A stretch of 32,634 bases of DNA from Myxococcota bacterium (GCA_963169075.1 CAUJGC010000099.1:1-32634); one strand, 5' to 3'. Shown: positions 24,586-31,002, numbered from the stretch's first letter. Numbers and translations: made by a program. The notes: a model not told the origin generated them from the letters alone.

Positions 24586-24993
24586 TCATATCACAGCAAA
24601 CCGTGGAGAGGGGTCACATCCTGATGGAACCCACCACTCTTGATGAGATGGATAGTTTCGAGTTGGGTGTGTTTTGTGTTGACCCACGTTTCCATCTATT
24701 TGGCCTTTCGCGATTAACTTGTCTCGTTGGCCTGCGACTAATGAGCGAAGATTCTCGGCATCTTCCTTTTTGAGCATGACAGACGTGCCACACTTGTCGC
24801 ATGTTATGTTGGATTGTTTTTTGTTTGGATGCCCTACGGGTATGTTTAGTTTTCTTCTTCTCTGCTCTTCGCAGTGAGCTAAAAAATCATCAAATATCGG
24901 AGGGTCGTTGCTTACAAGGCGAAACACAGTTAGTGGATCTGTTTTAGCATCTAAGGGCGGGCAACCTTCGGGATAAAAGTCGGGCCACTCCAT
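24586..24993 (-). CDS. Small CxxC protein paired with the DUF6575-like gene
   Basis: 135 residues, ATG with GAGGGGA just upstream on its strand. It opens with PDFYPEGCPPLDAKTD, then TVFRLVSNDPPIFDDF, a pattern I have seen only in uncharacterised bacterial proteins. A half zinc ribbon ITCDKCGTSVMLKKEDAE lies at about residues 64-80, followed by a helical piece (LRSLVAGQRDKLI) and a His/Pro-rich end. It lies just upstream of the larger gene and has the same low GC, so they were probably acquired together. It might act as a partner or sensor for the larger protein. No family name is known to me. Confidence 0.65.
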   Translation of the reverse strand: MEWPDFYPEGCPPLDAKTDPLTVFRLVSNDPPIFDDFLAHCEEQRRRKLNIPVGHPNKKQSNITCDKCGTSVMLKKEDAENLRSLVAGQRDKLIAKGQIDGNVGQHKTHPTRNYPSHQEWWVPSGCDPSPRFAVI

Positions 24994-25247
24994 CAGTCCC
25001 CTCTACACAAGGTAAGGTGTGCCAAATGTTTAGCAACGGCAACGCCCTAATGGGTCTATTTGTTCAGGTCGGCCTCCATGGCCGCTCAGGTGGTGAGCAG
25101 GATGAATATGTCGGGCCAGTCGCTTCCTGTCAACATAAATAGGGTCGAAGTTGTCATTGAATGATGAATAAAATATGCAAATAAAATCAATGCTGACACG
25201 ATTTCTGTACCTCGCTACCCGCTGACCGACAGGCCACGGAGGAGCGC

Positions 25248-25580
25248 ATGGACTTGCAGCTCGGAGCAGACGGTGACCTCGCGCTGGAGCGAGGCGATGG
25301 GGTGAGGGTGGCGGGGGCGGCAGAGATCGCCCAGCGCCTCCGCCTCGCCCTGGGCACCCACACGGGGGAGTGGCTGCCTGGCACATCCTTCATCCTTCAC
25401 CGTCCCCCCACGGCCCACCTGGAGGCCACGACCGCGCCCAGAGGGCACCGCTCCTGGCGGCTTCGACAACGGGCCAGAGGAAGCCTCGGAGCTGGCAGAC
25501 GACAGCCTCCAGGCTCTCCTCCTCCAGCTTGTTCTTGCGGAGGAACGCCTTCCACTCCTTCTCTTTGTCAGGGCTCTTGA
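25248..25580 (+). pseudogene. Baseplate wedge (gp25/Mu gp46-like) gene, cut by AbiE insertion
   Basis: ATG 25248 has a strong GGAGGAG site. The first 43 residues (MDLQLGADGDLALERGDGVR, then IAQRLRLALGTHTGEWL) match the N terminus of small baseplate proteins of the gp25/gp46 type, which normally go on with a wedge domain after GEW. From about residue 44 the sequence turns into the low-complexity reading of the antisense AbiEii gene, so the break lies near 25380-25390. The remaining part of the gene is not seen beyond the AbiE pair. Such proteins belong to contractile-tail phages, so this fragment may come from another phage. Confidence 0.68.
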
Positions 25581-26304
25581 AGAAGGCCTCGGTCCACGCC
25601 ACGGGGAGGTCTGCGGGGAGGTCGGTCTGGCGCCGCTCGAAGGTCCGCTGGAACGCAAGAACAAGCTCCTCGCCGCTGAACTCGAAGCTCCTGGAGAGGA
25701 ACGCGACGTCGAAGAAGTCCTTGAGGCGGGTGTTGATCATCCCCAGGTCCATCATGGCCTGGCTCTTCTCCGCGATCACCGTCGCGCGAGGGTAGGCCCG
25801 CACCTCGGGGGCCGGTGAGTCGTCGAGCAGGGTGGGGTATCGCGCCGTGATCGCCCCTGGCGTCACAGCATCTCCGAAGCCGACATCGACGGACAGGGGG
25901 ATGACAGCGCCTCCCAGCGCGGCGCGGAGGGTGATCCGAACGCCCTCATACGCCAGGCCCTCCTTGATCCGGCTGGCGAGCACGGTGGAGGGGTCGAAGC
26001 TCAGACCGTCCTCGGGGGCCGCGACGGCGCACAGCTCCACAAAGATGGAATGGACACGCTCCAGGTCGGGGGAGCCGAACGACAGGAGATCGATGTCTCG
26101 GGTCGGGCGGTGGCGCAGGCTGGGGTCCCACAGGAAGAAGAGCGCCGCCCCTTTGAGGATGAAGCTGCTTGCGTGGGGGGATGCCCCGATCCGGTACAGC
26201 AGGCGCTCCATGCCATAGCGGGTCAACGTGAGGTTGAAGTCCTCCCGCTCGGCCTTGGCCTTGTTCAACAGGCGCTGCTTGATCGAAGCGGCGGGGTTCT
26301 TCAT
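25390..26304 (-). CDS. abiEii: AbiEii toxin (nucleotidyltransferase)
   Basis: 304 residues, ATG at 26304 overlapping the AbiEi stop (ATGA). Motifs of the DUF1814 nucleotidyltransferase are all present: a KGAALFF strand (51-57) and the catalytic RPTRDIDLLSFG (Asp70, Asp72), a third acidic residue in PLSVDVGFGD (about 140), the essential Lys in IAEKSQAMMD (180), and the RLKDFFDV block (about 193-200). Family members transfer nucleotides to tRNA and act in abortive infection. The last 17 residues (WARSWPPGGPWGDGEG) are Gly/Trp-rich and unlike the rest, read from flanking DNA; the natural end may have been near PVVEAAR. Intact and probably active. Confidence 0.92.
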   Translation of the reverse strand: MKNPAASIKQRLLNKAKAEREDFNLTLTRYGMERLLYRIGASPHASSFILKGAALFFLWDPSLRHRPTRDIDLLSFGSPDLERVHSIFVELCAVAAPEDGLSFDPSTVLASRIKEGLAYEGVRITLRAALGGAVIPLSVDVGFGDAVTPGAITARYPTLLDDSPAPEVRAYPRATVIAEKSQAMMDLGMINTRLKDFFDVAFLSRSFEFSGEELVLAFQRTFERRQTDLPADLPVAWTEAFFKSPDKEKEWKAFLRKNKLEEESLEAVVCQLRGFLWPVVEAARSGALWARSWPPGGPWGDGEG

Positions 26305-26906
26305 CGCCAGGCGCTCTCCAGATAGGGTTTCATGACGTTGGACACCCGGCACACCCGCGCGGCCTCCAGCAGCTCCTCCAGGGTACCGGCTCGCCGCTGC
26401 CTGTAGTCCTTCAGCGCGGCCAGGCAAGGCTCCAGCCCGAGCTGCCCCCGGAACTTGAAGCAGTCCGCGACCGTCTTCGCGGGGGAGGTGATATGGACCT
26501 CCACCCCCTCAATCCGGTGAGCCGTGACGCCATACCGGAAGGACGCCGCGGAGAACGCCACCAGGCGCAGGGGCAGCTCTTCCACCTGCGGGCAGGTCTG
26601 GCCGCGTTCGTAAGCCACCCAGACCTCAAAGGGGCTCTCGTCGGAGAGGCCGTGGAAGGCCAGCGCCGAGAGCAGGCACACCACCCCCTTCGGGAAGCGG
26701 GCCGCGGCTTCCACCAGGCTGTGATGCTCGGTGATGTCGGCCTCGGGGGACATGTAGACGCCGCGTGCCACGCGGAGCAGCTCCCCCTTCTCGACGAGGC
26801 GCCCGAGGATCGCGTGGGGAATCCCATGCGCGCTCACCTCCTGGGCGCTGATCACGCCCTGGGCTCGGGCGAGGTCCAGGAGCTGTTCGTGAAGTGGAGT
26901 CCCCAT
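26301..26906 (-). CDS. abiEi: AbiEi antitoxin and autorepressor
   Basis: 201 residues starting at ATG 26906. The N-terminal winged helix-turn-helix (ARAQGVISAQEVSAHGIPHA, then LGRLVEKGELLRVARGVYM) is the AbiEi_4 DNA-binding domain. The C-terminal domain (VVCLLSALAFHGLSDESPFE, VEVHITSPAKTVADCFKFR) is the AbiEi_1 part needed for antitoxin action. AbiEi proteins block AbiEii toxicity and repress their own promoter by binding inverted repeats. A matching 18-bp-armed inverted repeat lies 14 bases upstream of the start. Length is usual for the family, and the pair is co-translated by the ATGA overlap. Confidence 0.92.
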   Translation of the reverse strand: MGTPLHEQLLDLARAQGVISAQEVSAHGIPHAILGRLVEKGELLRVARGVYMSPEADITEHHSLVEAAARFPKGVVCLLSALAFHGLSDESPFEVWVAYERGQTCPQVEELPLRLVAFSAASFRYGVTAHRIEGVEVHITSPAKTVADCFKFRGQLGLEPCLAALKDYRQRRAGTLEELLEAARVCRVSNVMKPYLESAWR

Positions 26907-26920
26907 GTCGCACCTTGGGG

Positions 26921-26966
26921 GTTACTTTTCGGCTGCACCTCTAAACAAGTGCAGCTGAAAAATAAC
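26921..26966. promoter_or_regulatory. AbiEi operator inverted repeat
   Basis: The left arm GTTACTTTTCGGCTGCAC (26921-26938) and right arm GTGCAGCTGAAAAATAAC (26949-26966) are reverse complements except at two positions, with a 10-base AT-rich centre. It lies 14 bases upstream of the AbiEi start. Streptococcal AbiEi is known to bind paired inverted repeats at its promoter, so this is very probably the autoregulatory site. No other feature explains it. Confidence 0.8.
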
Positions 26967-27046
26967 AAGCTGGCGCCTCGCGTCAAGCCCCGTCGCAGCC
27001 CTTTGAGCCCTCTCTCCACCCCTCCTTCCACCAGGGAGCGAGGGGG

Positions 27047-27277
27047 GTGCTCCACCTCTTCATGATCGAAGGGGATGAGCTGGCTGAGCTGCGGGAGGTC
27101 ATGTCTCACTTTGCGTCGCCCGATTCGGGCGACGCAAACTTTGTGGGTCCCGAATCGGGACCCGCAAACCTGATCGGTCCCAAGGTCCGTAACCTCCTCT
27201 TGTGGACCGAGCAGGGCGTCTACCTGGCCTGCATCAAGAGCGACAAGCCTGTCGGCGTGCAGCCGCCTCGCCTTTAG
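27047..27277 (+). CDS. Truncated Bro-N/antirepressor-like protein
   Basis: 76 residues from GTG 27047 (AGGGGG just upstream); ATG 27062 is an alternative start. The C-terminal half, GPKVRNLLLWTEQGVYLACI, then KSDKPVGVQ, resembles the end of the Bro-N domain, where a LLTEQGVY-type helix and a (R/K)SxKPxxxxF segment are characteristic. The usual following aromatic/basic residues (F-R-W) are missing and replaced by PPRL and the stop, and no C-terminal domain follows. The middle, residues about 22-41, is a tandem repeat FASPDSGDAN, then FVGPESGPAN, whose DNA forms two palindromes. Probably a remnant of a phage antirepressor, or a very small active form. Confidence 0.52.
   Translation: MLHLFMIEGDELAELREVMSHFASPDSGDANFVGPESGPANLIGPKVRNLLLWTEQGVYLACIKSDKPVGVQPPRL
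27110..27168 (+). repeat. Two tandem 29-bp palindromes with covarying arms
   Basis: Unit 1: TTTGCGTCGCCCGA (27110-27123), centre T, then its exact reverse complement (27125-27138). Unit 2: TTTGTGGGTCCCGA (27140-27153), centre A, then TCGGGACCCGCAAA (27155-27168), with one G-T mismatch. The units share their ends and CCCGA/TCGGG cores but differ at three arm positions (7, 8, 9), and in each case the opposite arm differs to keep pairing. That covariation suggests the hairpin shape, or a two-fold protein site, is maintained. They lie within the Bro-N-like reading frame. Confidence 0.9.
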
Positions 27278-27334
27278 GCTCCTTCGGTGGCTGCGTGCGT
27301 TGACACATGGGCCCTATGCACTAAAACAAGGACC

Positions 27335-27373
27335 TTGACGATCTACCTTATAAGAGCTAGATATACTCTTATA
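27335..27373 (+). promoter_or_regulatory. Promoter with overlapping operator for fibre/lysis genes
   Basis: TTGACG (27335-27340), a 17-base spacer, then TAGATA (27358-27363) make a good sigma70-type promoter. An inverted repeat TATAAGAG (27349-27356) and CTCTTATA (27366-27373) straddles the -10 element with a 9-base gap, so a bound repressor would block polymerase. The first gene downstream starts at 27398. The segment is flanked by a near-direct repeat: CATGGGCCCTATGC (27306-27319) and CATGGGAGCCCTATGC (27386-27401). Confidence 0.6.
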
Positions 27374-27397
27374 CCGAGTGCATGTCATGGGAGCCCT

Positions 27398-27763
27398 ATG
27401 CCCTCCACCCCCAACTACGTCCAGCCTGACGGCGCGGAGGGGTCTGCTGTCGTCGCTGCTTCGGAGAGTGCCCCCACGGGCGCCGCGGGCGTGAGCACGG
27501 GCGGCTTCGCCTGGCTCCAGGCGTCGGCGCTCCCGTGCAACCTCGACGGAGGGGCGGGCAACCTGATCGTCTACGGCGCCCTTGATGGAGCAGCTCCTGG
27601 CGCGCTGACCCCCATCGACACCACCGCGCTGGTGGACGGGGAGGGAGCGGCTCGGGTGCTGTTCGTGGGCGGCTTCGACCGCGTGGCGGTGCGGGTGCGC
27701 GGCCTCACGGGCGGCTCCCCCTCGGTGACGCGGACGCTGCGTCTGCTCCGGGAGCGACCCTGA
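27398..27763 (+). CDS. Small beta-rich phage protein upstream of fibre gene
   Basis: 121 residues; ATG 27398 is preceded by GGGAG and lies 35 bases after the promoter. The frame extends further upstream but lacks a site there. Strand-rich, with GGFAWLQASALPCNLDGGAG, then NLIVYGALDGAAPGALTPID and ARVLFVGGFDRVAVRVRG: alternating small and hydrophobic residues like virion surface or fibre-associated domains. Overlaps the next gene by one base. No family recognised; probably part of the host-contact structure. Confidence 0.6.
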   Translation: MPSTPNYVQPDGAEGSAVVAASESAPTGAAGVSTGGFAWLQASALPCNLDGGAGNLIVYGALDGAAPGALTPIDTTALVDGEGAARVLFVGGFDRVAVRVRGLTGGSPSVTRTLRLLRERP

Positions 27764-28599
27764 TGGGCAGCAACATCGCGTTTGGCCTGGATGAGCTGGT
27801 CCGGGGGAAGGGGGCTGAAGGCTCCGGCGAGGAGGGCGTCGGCACCTCCCAGGCCTTCGCCGCCGACACCTCCGCAGGCCCCGTCACCGTCACCCTCCCT
27901 GCCCTCGACGGGCTGGAGGACGGCTACCTGGTGCGGGTCTACGACAGCGGCTCCAACGCCAGCGTCAACAACATCACCATCAACGACGCTGACGCCGCCG
28001 AGCTGGACGTGATCGCCGAGGACGACGGTGAGCGGTGGCTGGTGGTGGTCGGGGGGGCGTGGGAGGTGCGAGGGTATCTGCCGGGGCCGAGTGGAGGCGG
28101 AGGTCAGCAGATCTACCCCATTGCGATCCCCACGGAGTTCGGCGGCGGCATGTACACCCTGGACTCGGAGGGAGATTACAACCCTGGGGATCTGCTGATC
28201 CTCACGGCGCCGGGGGGGTACAACGGCGTGTTTGTGTTCGCCGTCAGCGGCGAGAACATCGACGGAGAGGGGCAGATCCGGCTCAACGGCGCGATGACCA
28301 TCTACCTCGAAGCCACGGGCTCGGGGTACTGGCACGTCGCCGCCACCTCCCCGGATCAGAGGCATCAGGAGCTGGCGGCGGGTGGTGATGAGATCACGTT
28401 GCCCGCCTTGGCTGATGTGCCTTATGGCGCGGTGTGGGAGGTCGTCTACAACGATACAGGCAACTCCGATCCTGTAACGATTGTGTCCGCCGAGGGCTAT
28501 ACAATATCCGGTGAGCCTATATCTCTCAGCTCCATCTATGATGCTGCGGTGTTTATCAACACCGGATACGGTTCGTGGCAGCAGTACAATAAGGCGTGA
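27763..28599 (+). CDS. Tail fibre-type protein
   Basis: 278 residues, start overlapping the previous stop (TGATG). Two similar beta modules are visible: one near residues 35-110 (AGPVTVTLPALDGLEDGYLV, then NNITINDADAAELDV) and another near 205-278 (EITLPALADVPYGAVWEVVY, then DPVTIVSAEGYTISG). Both follow the xITLP...GxxxxVxD...xxITI pattern common in phage fibre and appendage domains. A Gly/Ser linker (GPSGGGGQQ) joins them to a middle strand-rich part. It would contact the host surface. The 3' third is less GC-rich than the rest, hinting at exchange of the tip domain. Confidence 0.68.
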   Translation: MGSNIAFGLDELVRGKGAEGSGEEGVGTSQAFAADTSAGPVTVTLPALDGLEDGYLVRVYDSGSNASVNNITINDADAAELDVIAEDDGERWLVVVGGAWEVRGYLPGPSGGGGQQIYPIAIPTEFGGGMYTLDSEGDYNPGDLLILTAPGGYNGVFVFAVSGENIDGEGQIRLNGAMTIYLEATGSGYWHVAATSPDQRHQELAAGGDEITLPALADVPYGAVWEVVYNDTGNSDPVTIVSAEGYTISGEPISLSSIYDAAVFINTGYGSWQQYNKA

Positions 28600-28604
28600 C
28601 AATT

Positions 28605-28853
28605 ATGCTCAAAAATATCCTCGCACTCGCCCTCCTCTTCGCCTGCCTCCTCCTCACCGCCTGCGCCTCCAGCCCCCAGCTCGGCGCTGGGGCGACGGTC
28701 GCGCTCGACGCCTGCGGACAGCCCGTCGTCACCACCCAGCTCACCGGCGTCCCTGCCGGGGGCGACTGGAGGGCAGACAGCCAGGTCACCGTCTACCGCC
28801 CCTGCAACCCCACCGCCCCGGAGGCCCTCAATGCCACTCCTGCCGATCGCTGA
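28605..28853 (+). CDS. Small lipoprotein, possible outer spanin (Rz1-like)
   Basis: 82 residues from ATG 28605, five bases after the fibre stop. Signal peptide with core ILALALLFACLLL and lipobox LTAC, then SSPQLGAG. The mature protein is about 60 residues with two more cysteines, Pro-containing, without helices. Short lipoproteins next to a holin-like gene often are outer-membrane spanins; here it overlaps the two-helix protein by 23 bases. The role is from position. An unrelated surface lipoprotein is the alternative. Confidence 0.62.
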   Translation: MLKNILALALLFACLLLTACASSPQLGAGATVALDACGQPVVTTQLTGVPAGGDWRADSQVTVYRPCNPTAPEALNATPADR

Positions 28854-29364
28854 CCAGCCCTCCCTCCACCTCGCCGCGGAGGTCGGGGAGGAGCGTCCCC
28901 AACCCATCCAACCCTCCGCACCCGGCCCCCTCCACGAACCAGGCCCTCTCCGCGGTGTTCTCCGGGACACCCAGCGCTCCTGGCCCCTGGTCCTCTTTCA
29001 CCTCCTCGTCCTCGGTGGGGCCGTCGGCTACGCCGCCACCGCGAGCGCCCAGCCTGTGGACGCCGCAGGGGTGGTCTCTCCCGAGGCGATCCAGGCTGTC
29101 GCCGGCGATCCCTGGGCCACCGTCGTCGTCGCGCTCTTGTTCGTCGGCGGGCAGCTCGTCGCAGCCTGGCGCGACTGGTCCAAGGTCCGGGGCAGCGATC
29201 TGGAGAAGGCGCTTGCGAGGGTGGAGCGCCTGGAGGCGGAGGCCGTGGTGGCGGCGAAGGAGATCGCCCGTTTGGAGGCCCGAGCCGAGCTGGCGCAGCT
29301 CCGGGAGGGCGACGCCCGAGCGGCGGTGAGCGGCGTGGTGGCGCGAGGAGATAGTGCCGGATAG
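28831..29364 (+). CDS. Two-helix membrane protein with coiled coil, holin-like
   Basis: 177 residues, GGAGG 7 bases before ATG 28831. After a Pro-rich, hydrophilic 48-residue N terminus there are two membrane helices, about 51-73 (PLVLFHLLVLGGAVGYAATA) and 93-112 (ATVVVALLFVGGQLVAAW). A basic/acidic helical coiled coil follows (DLEKALARVERLEAEAVVAA, then KEIARLEARAELAQL). Two helices plus a charged end fit a class II-type holin, and the coiled coil could pair it with a spanin-like partner. With the adjacent lipoprotein this is a likely lysis cassette; the endolysin may be the gene at 1-573 if the genome is circularly arranged. No holin family signature is certain. Confidence 0.6.
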   Translation: MPLLPIADQPSLHLAAEVGEERPQPIQPSAPGPLHEPGPLRGVLRDTQRSWPLVLFHLLVLGGAVGYAATASAQPVDAAGVVSPEAIQAVAGDPWATVVVALLFVGGQLVAAWRDWSKVRGSDLEKALARVERLEAEAVVAAKEIARLEARAELAQLREGDARAAVSGVVARGDSAG

Positions 29365-29446
29365 AAAATTTTTCGCACCAGGAAGGAGGGTTGAGCTCTG
29401 ACCCATCATGTGCTCTCATCTCCCCAGCGATGCTGAGGAGGTACAT

Positions 29447-30409
29447 ATGAGTCAGATGGAGCGCATCTACACGATCCACCGTCTTCTACAGCGAGGTAGG
29501 CCCGTCTCACGCCGCGAGCTGGAGGAGCGGTTTGAATGCTCCAGAAACACGATCTTGCGTGATATCCAGTACATGCGAGATCGCTTGGAGGCGCCGCTCA
29601 TCCACGTGCGCTCACCCTCTCCAGGGTACATCTACGATCCCGAGAAGCCTGCGTGGGAGCTGCCGGGGCAATGGCTTGGGCCTGGAGAGCTTCAGGGGTT
29701 GCTTGTGATGCAGGGGTGGCTGGAGAGCCTGAACCCCTCGCTGCTCAAGACCCTGATGGGGCCGATCCATGAGCGCTTCAAGGACATCTTGAAGCGCTTC
29801 AGCGACGGCGCCGACCTGGCGCGGGTCGTCGTCCAGCCCCTCGAAGCCAGGACCCCCGACGCCGACCAGTTCGCGCGGGTCGCCGAGGCGACGCTGACCC
29901 GAAAGGCTCTCCAGATCACCTACCACGGGCGGAGCCGGGACGCTGCTTCGACGCGGGTCGTGGACCCCCAGCAGATCGTCTTCCACCGCAACAGCGTCTA
30001 CCTGCTCGCCTGGTGCCACAAGGCTCAGGGGCTCCGCACCTTCGCGTTGGATCGCATCATCGACGCCGAGCTGCACGGGCCGGTCCGCTGCAACCTCCGG
30101 CCCGAGGAGCTGAAGACCATCGTCGCTGAGAGCTTCGGCATCTTCCTGGAGTCTCCGCAGGCGCTCGCGCGGCTGCGCTTCAGCCCCAAGCGGGCGCGCT
30201 GGGTACGGGACGAGAGCTGGCACACGCAGCAGCGCGGCGAAGAGCTCCCCGATGGGGGGTATCTCCTGGAGGTCCCCTTTGGCGACCCGACCGAGCTGAT
30301 CCTCGCGATCCTTCGACACGGCAAGGAGGTGGAGGTGCTTGAGCCCGCCTCACTCCGCGAGGCCGTCGCAGCCGAGCTACGGGCTGCGACGGAGCTCTAT
30401 AAGAGATGA
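29447..30409 (+). CDS. WYL-domain transcription regulator (HTH-WYL)
   Basis: 320 residues from ATG 29447, which has GAGGAGG 6 bases upstream; an upstream in-frame ATG at 29408 has no site. The N-terminal helix-turn-helix (IHRLLQRGRPVSRRELEERF, then CSRNTILRDIQYMRDRL) is of the DeoR/HTH_11 type. The WYL domain lies at about 145-225 (LQITYHGRSRDAASTRVVDP, then NSVYLLAWCHKAQGLRTFAL, DRI), and a WCX-like end follows (YLLEVPFGDPTELILAILRH). Members sense nucleic-acid or small ligands and often control CRISPR-Cas and other defence genes. It sits before the CRISPR repeats and cas3, so regulating that locus is the best guess. The stop codon overlaps the first repeat. Confidence 0.88.
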   Translation: MSQMERIYTIHRLLQRGRPVSRRELEERFECSRNTILRDIQYMRDRLEAPLIHVRSPSPGYIYDPEKPAWELPGQWLGPGELQGLLVMQGWLESLNPSLLKTLMGPIHERFKDILKRFSDGADLARVVVQPLEARTPDADQFARVAEATLTRKALQITYHGRSRDAASTRVVDPQQIVFHRNSVYLLAWCHKAQGLRTFALDRIIDAELHGPVRCNLRPEELKTIVAESFGIFLESPQALARLRFSPKRARWVRDESWHTQQRGEELPDGGYLLEVPFGDPTELILAILRHGKEVEVLEPASLREAVAAELRAATELYKR

Positions 30410-30491
30410 ATCCCCACAGTGTGGGGAACTGTGTTGCGTCGATGGCAACACCAAGGCGCTTGAAGGCCCATCCCCACAGCGTGGGGAACAT
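30404..30491 (-). CRISPR. Two type I-E-like repeats around one spacer (degenerate mini-array)
   Basis: A 20-base core ATCCCCACAGYGTGGGGAAC occurs at 30410-30429 and 30470-30489, differing at one base. The spacing is 60, which equals a 28-base repeat plus 32-base spacer, as in type I-E. The core matches the stem part of I-E repeats (GTTCCCCxxxxxxGGGGAT on the minus strand). The 8 bases that should form the 5' handle differ between the copies (ATGGGCCT and ATTCATCT) and from the usual ATAAACCG or ATGAACCG, so the array is degenerate. The spacer contains its own hairpin, GTGTTGC/GCAACAC over 7 bases. cas3 lies 600 bases away. Alternatives: paired operators, or an RNA structure. Confidence 0.55.
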
Positions 30492-30759
30492 AAAGTAAGG
30501 GCGAAGATCACACGGTCGCACCATCGCCATCAAGCCCGAATCCAGGTTAGCAGGCAAAACGTTCGGGGTCAAGGTATAAAGCACTTGACTTCTTTGGTGC
30601 TGGCGGAGGTTGTTTCTTAAAAACACTAAGGCTCTTGACTTAGGATTGAGCGCGCTTCATGTTGTGTATCGAGGCAGGGCAGCGTTCTGCCTCTCAACAA
30701 TGGCTCCGTGCATCTGCTCGCTTGAGTAGGCTGAGCCCCTGGCAACATGAGGCCTTACG
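30492..30759. other. Leader-like intergenic region beside the repeats
   Basis: No gene is seen. It is less GC-rich than the flanking genes and lies on the side where a minus-strand CRISPR leader would be. It holds two CTTGACTT words (30584-30591, 30634-30641), the segment TTTCTTAAAAACAC, and a hairpin GAGGCAG (30671-30677) with CTGCCTC (30687-30693). Promoters for the repeats on one strand and for the next gene on the other are likely, but I cannot place them. Confidence 0.35.
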
Positions 30760-31002
30760 GTGAAAGATTTATTTTGGATTGAGGTTAAAGGCGAGTCCGA
30801 TCGGAAGAATTATTTTCTTAAGCAGCCGACACTTCCAGGAACTTTATGTCATTCTACTAGATTAGATAGTACTGGCCGAACTATCTGTTGCTATGATTCC
30901 CCCGGGCCTGAGTCTGGAAACTATAGGGTTTTCAGGGCTTTGGACTCTTCGGGTCTTGAGGTTTGCTTTTTTGTGATCAGCACAGACCCTTGGCGTCCTT
31001 AG
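30760..31002 (+). CDS. AT-rich orphan protein between CRISPR repeats and cas3
   Basis: 80 residues from GTG 30760, with TGAGG about 9 bases upstream. Codons often end in T or A, unlike the GC-rich cas3 and phage genes. The product is strand-rich (DLFWIEVKGESDRKNYFLKQ, then GNYRVFRALDSSGLEVCFFV) with four cysteines (CHS, ICCYD, CFF) and no signal peptide or membrane helix; it looks like a small soluble beta protein. No family recognised. It ends 78 bases before cas3 and lies in the same direction. It may be a cas-linked accessory, an inserted gene, or a CRISPR inhibitor; nothing in the sequence decides. Confidence 0.55.
   Translation: MKDLFWIEVKGESDRKNYFLKQPTLPGTLCHSTRLDSTGRTICCYDSPGPESGNYRVFRALDSSGLEVCFFVISTDPWRP

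Noticed and set aside
25030-25386. Minus-strand frame ending in a His-rich segment (VDRKRLARHIHPAHH) just upstream of the CxxC gene
   Set aside because: No start codon or ribosome site in the AT-rich part, and the upstream half is the shadow of the baseplate fragment. The last 40 codons might be a gene remnant, but I cannot support it.
26493-27065. 190-codon plus-strand frame across the AbiEi gene
   Set aside because: Antisense shadow of a gene with clear helix-turn-helix and AbiEi domain pattern; it also runs through the operator.
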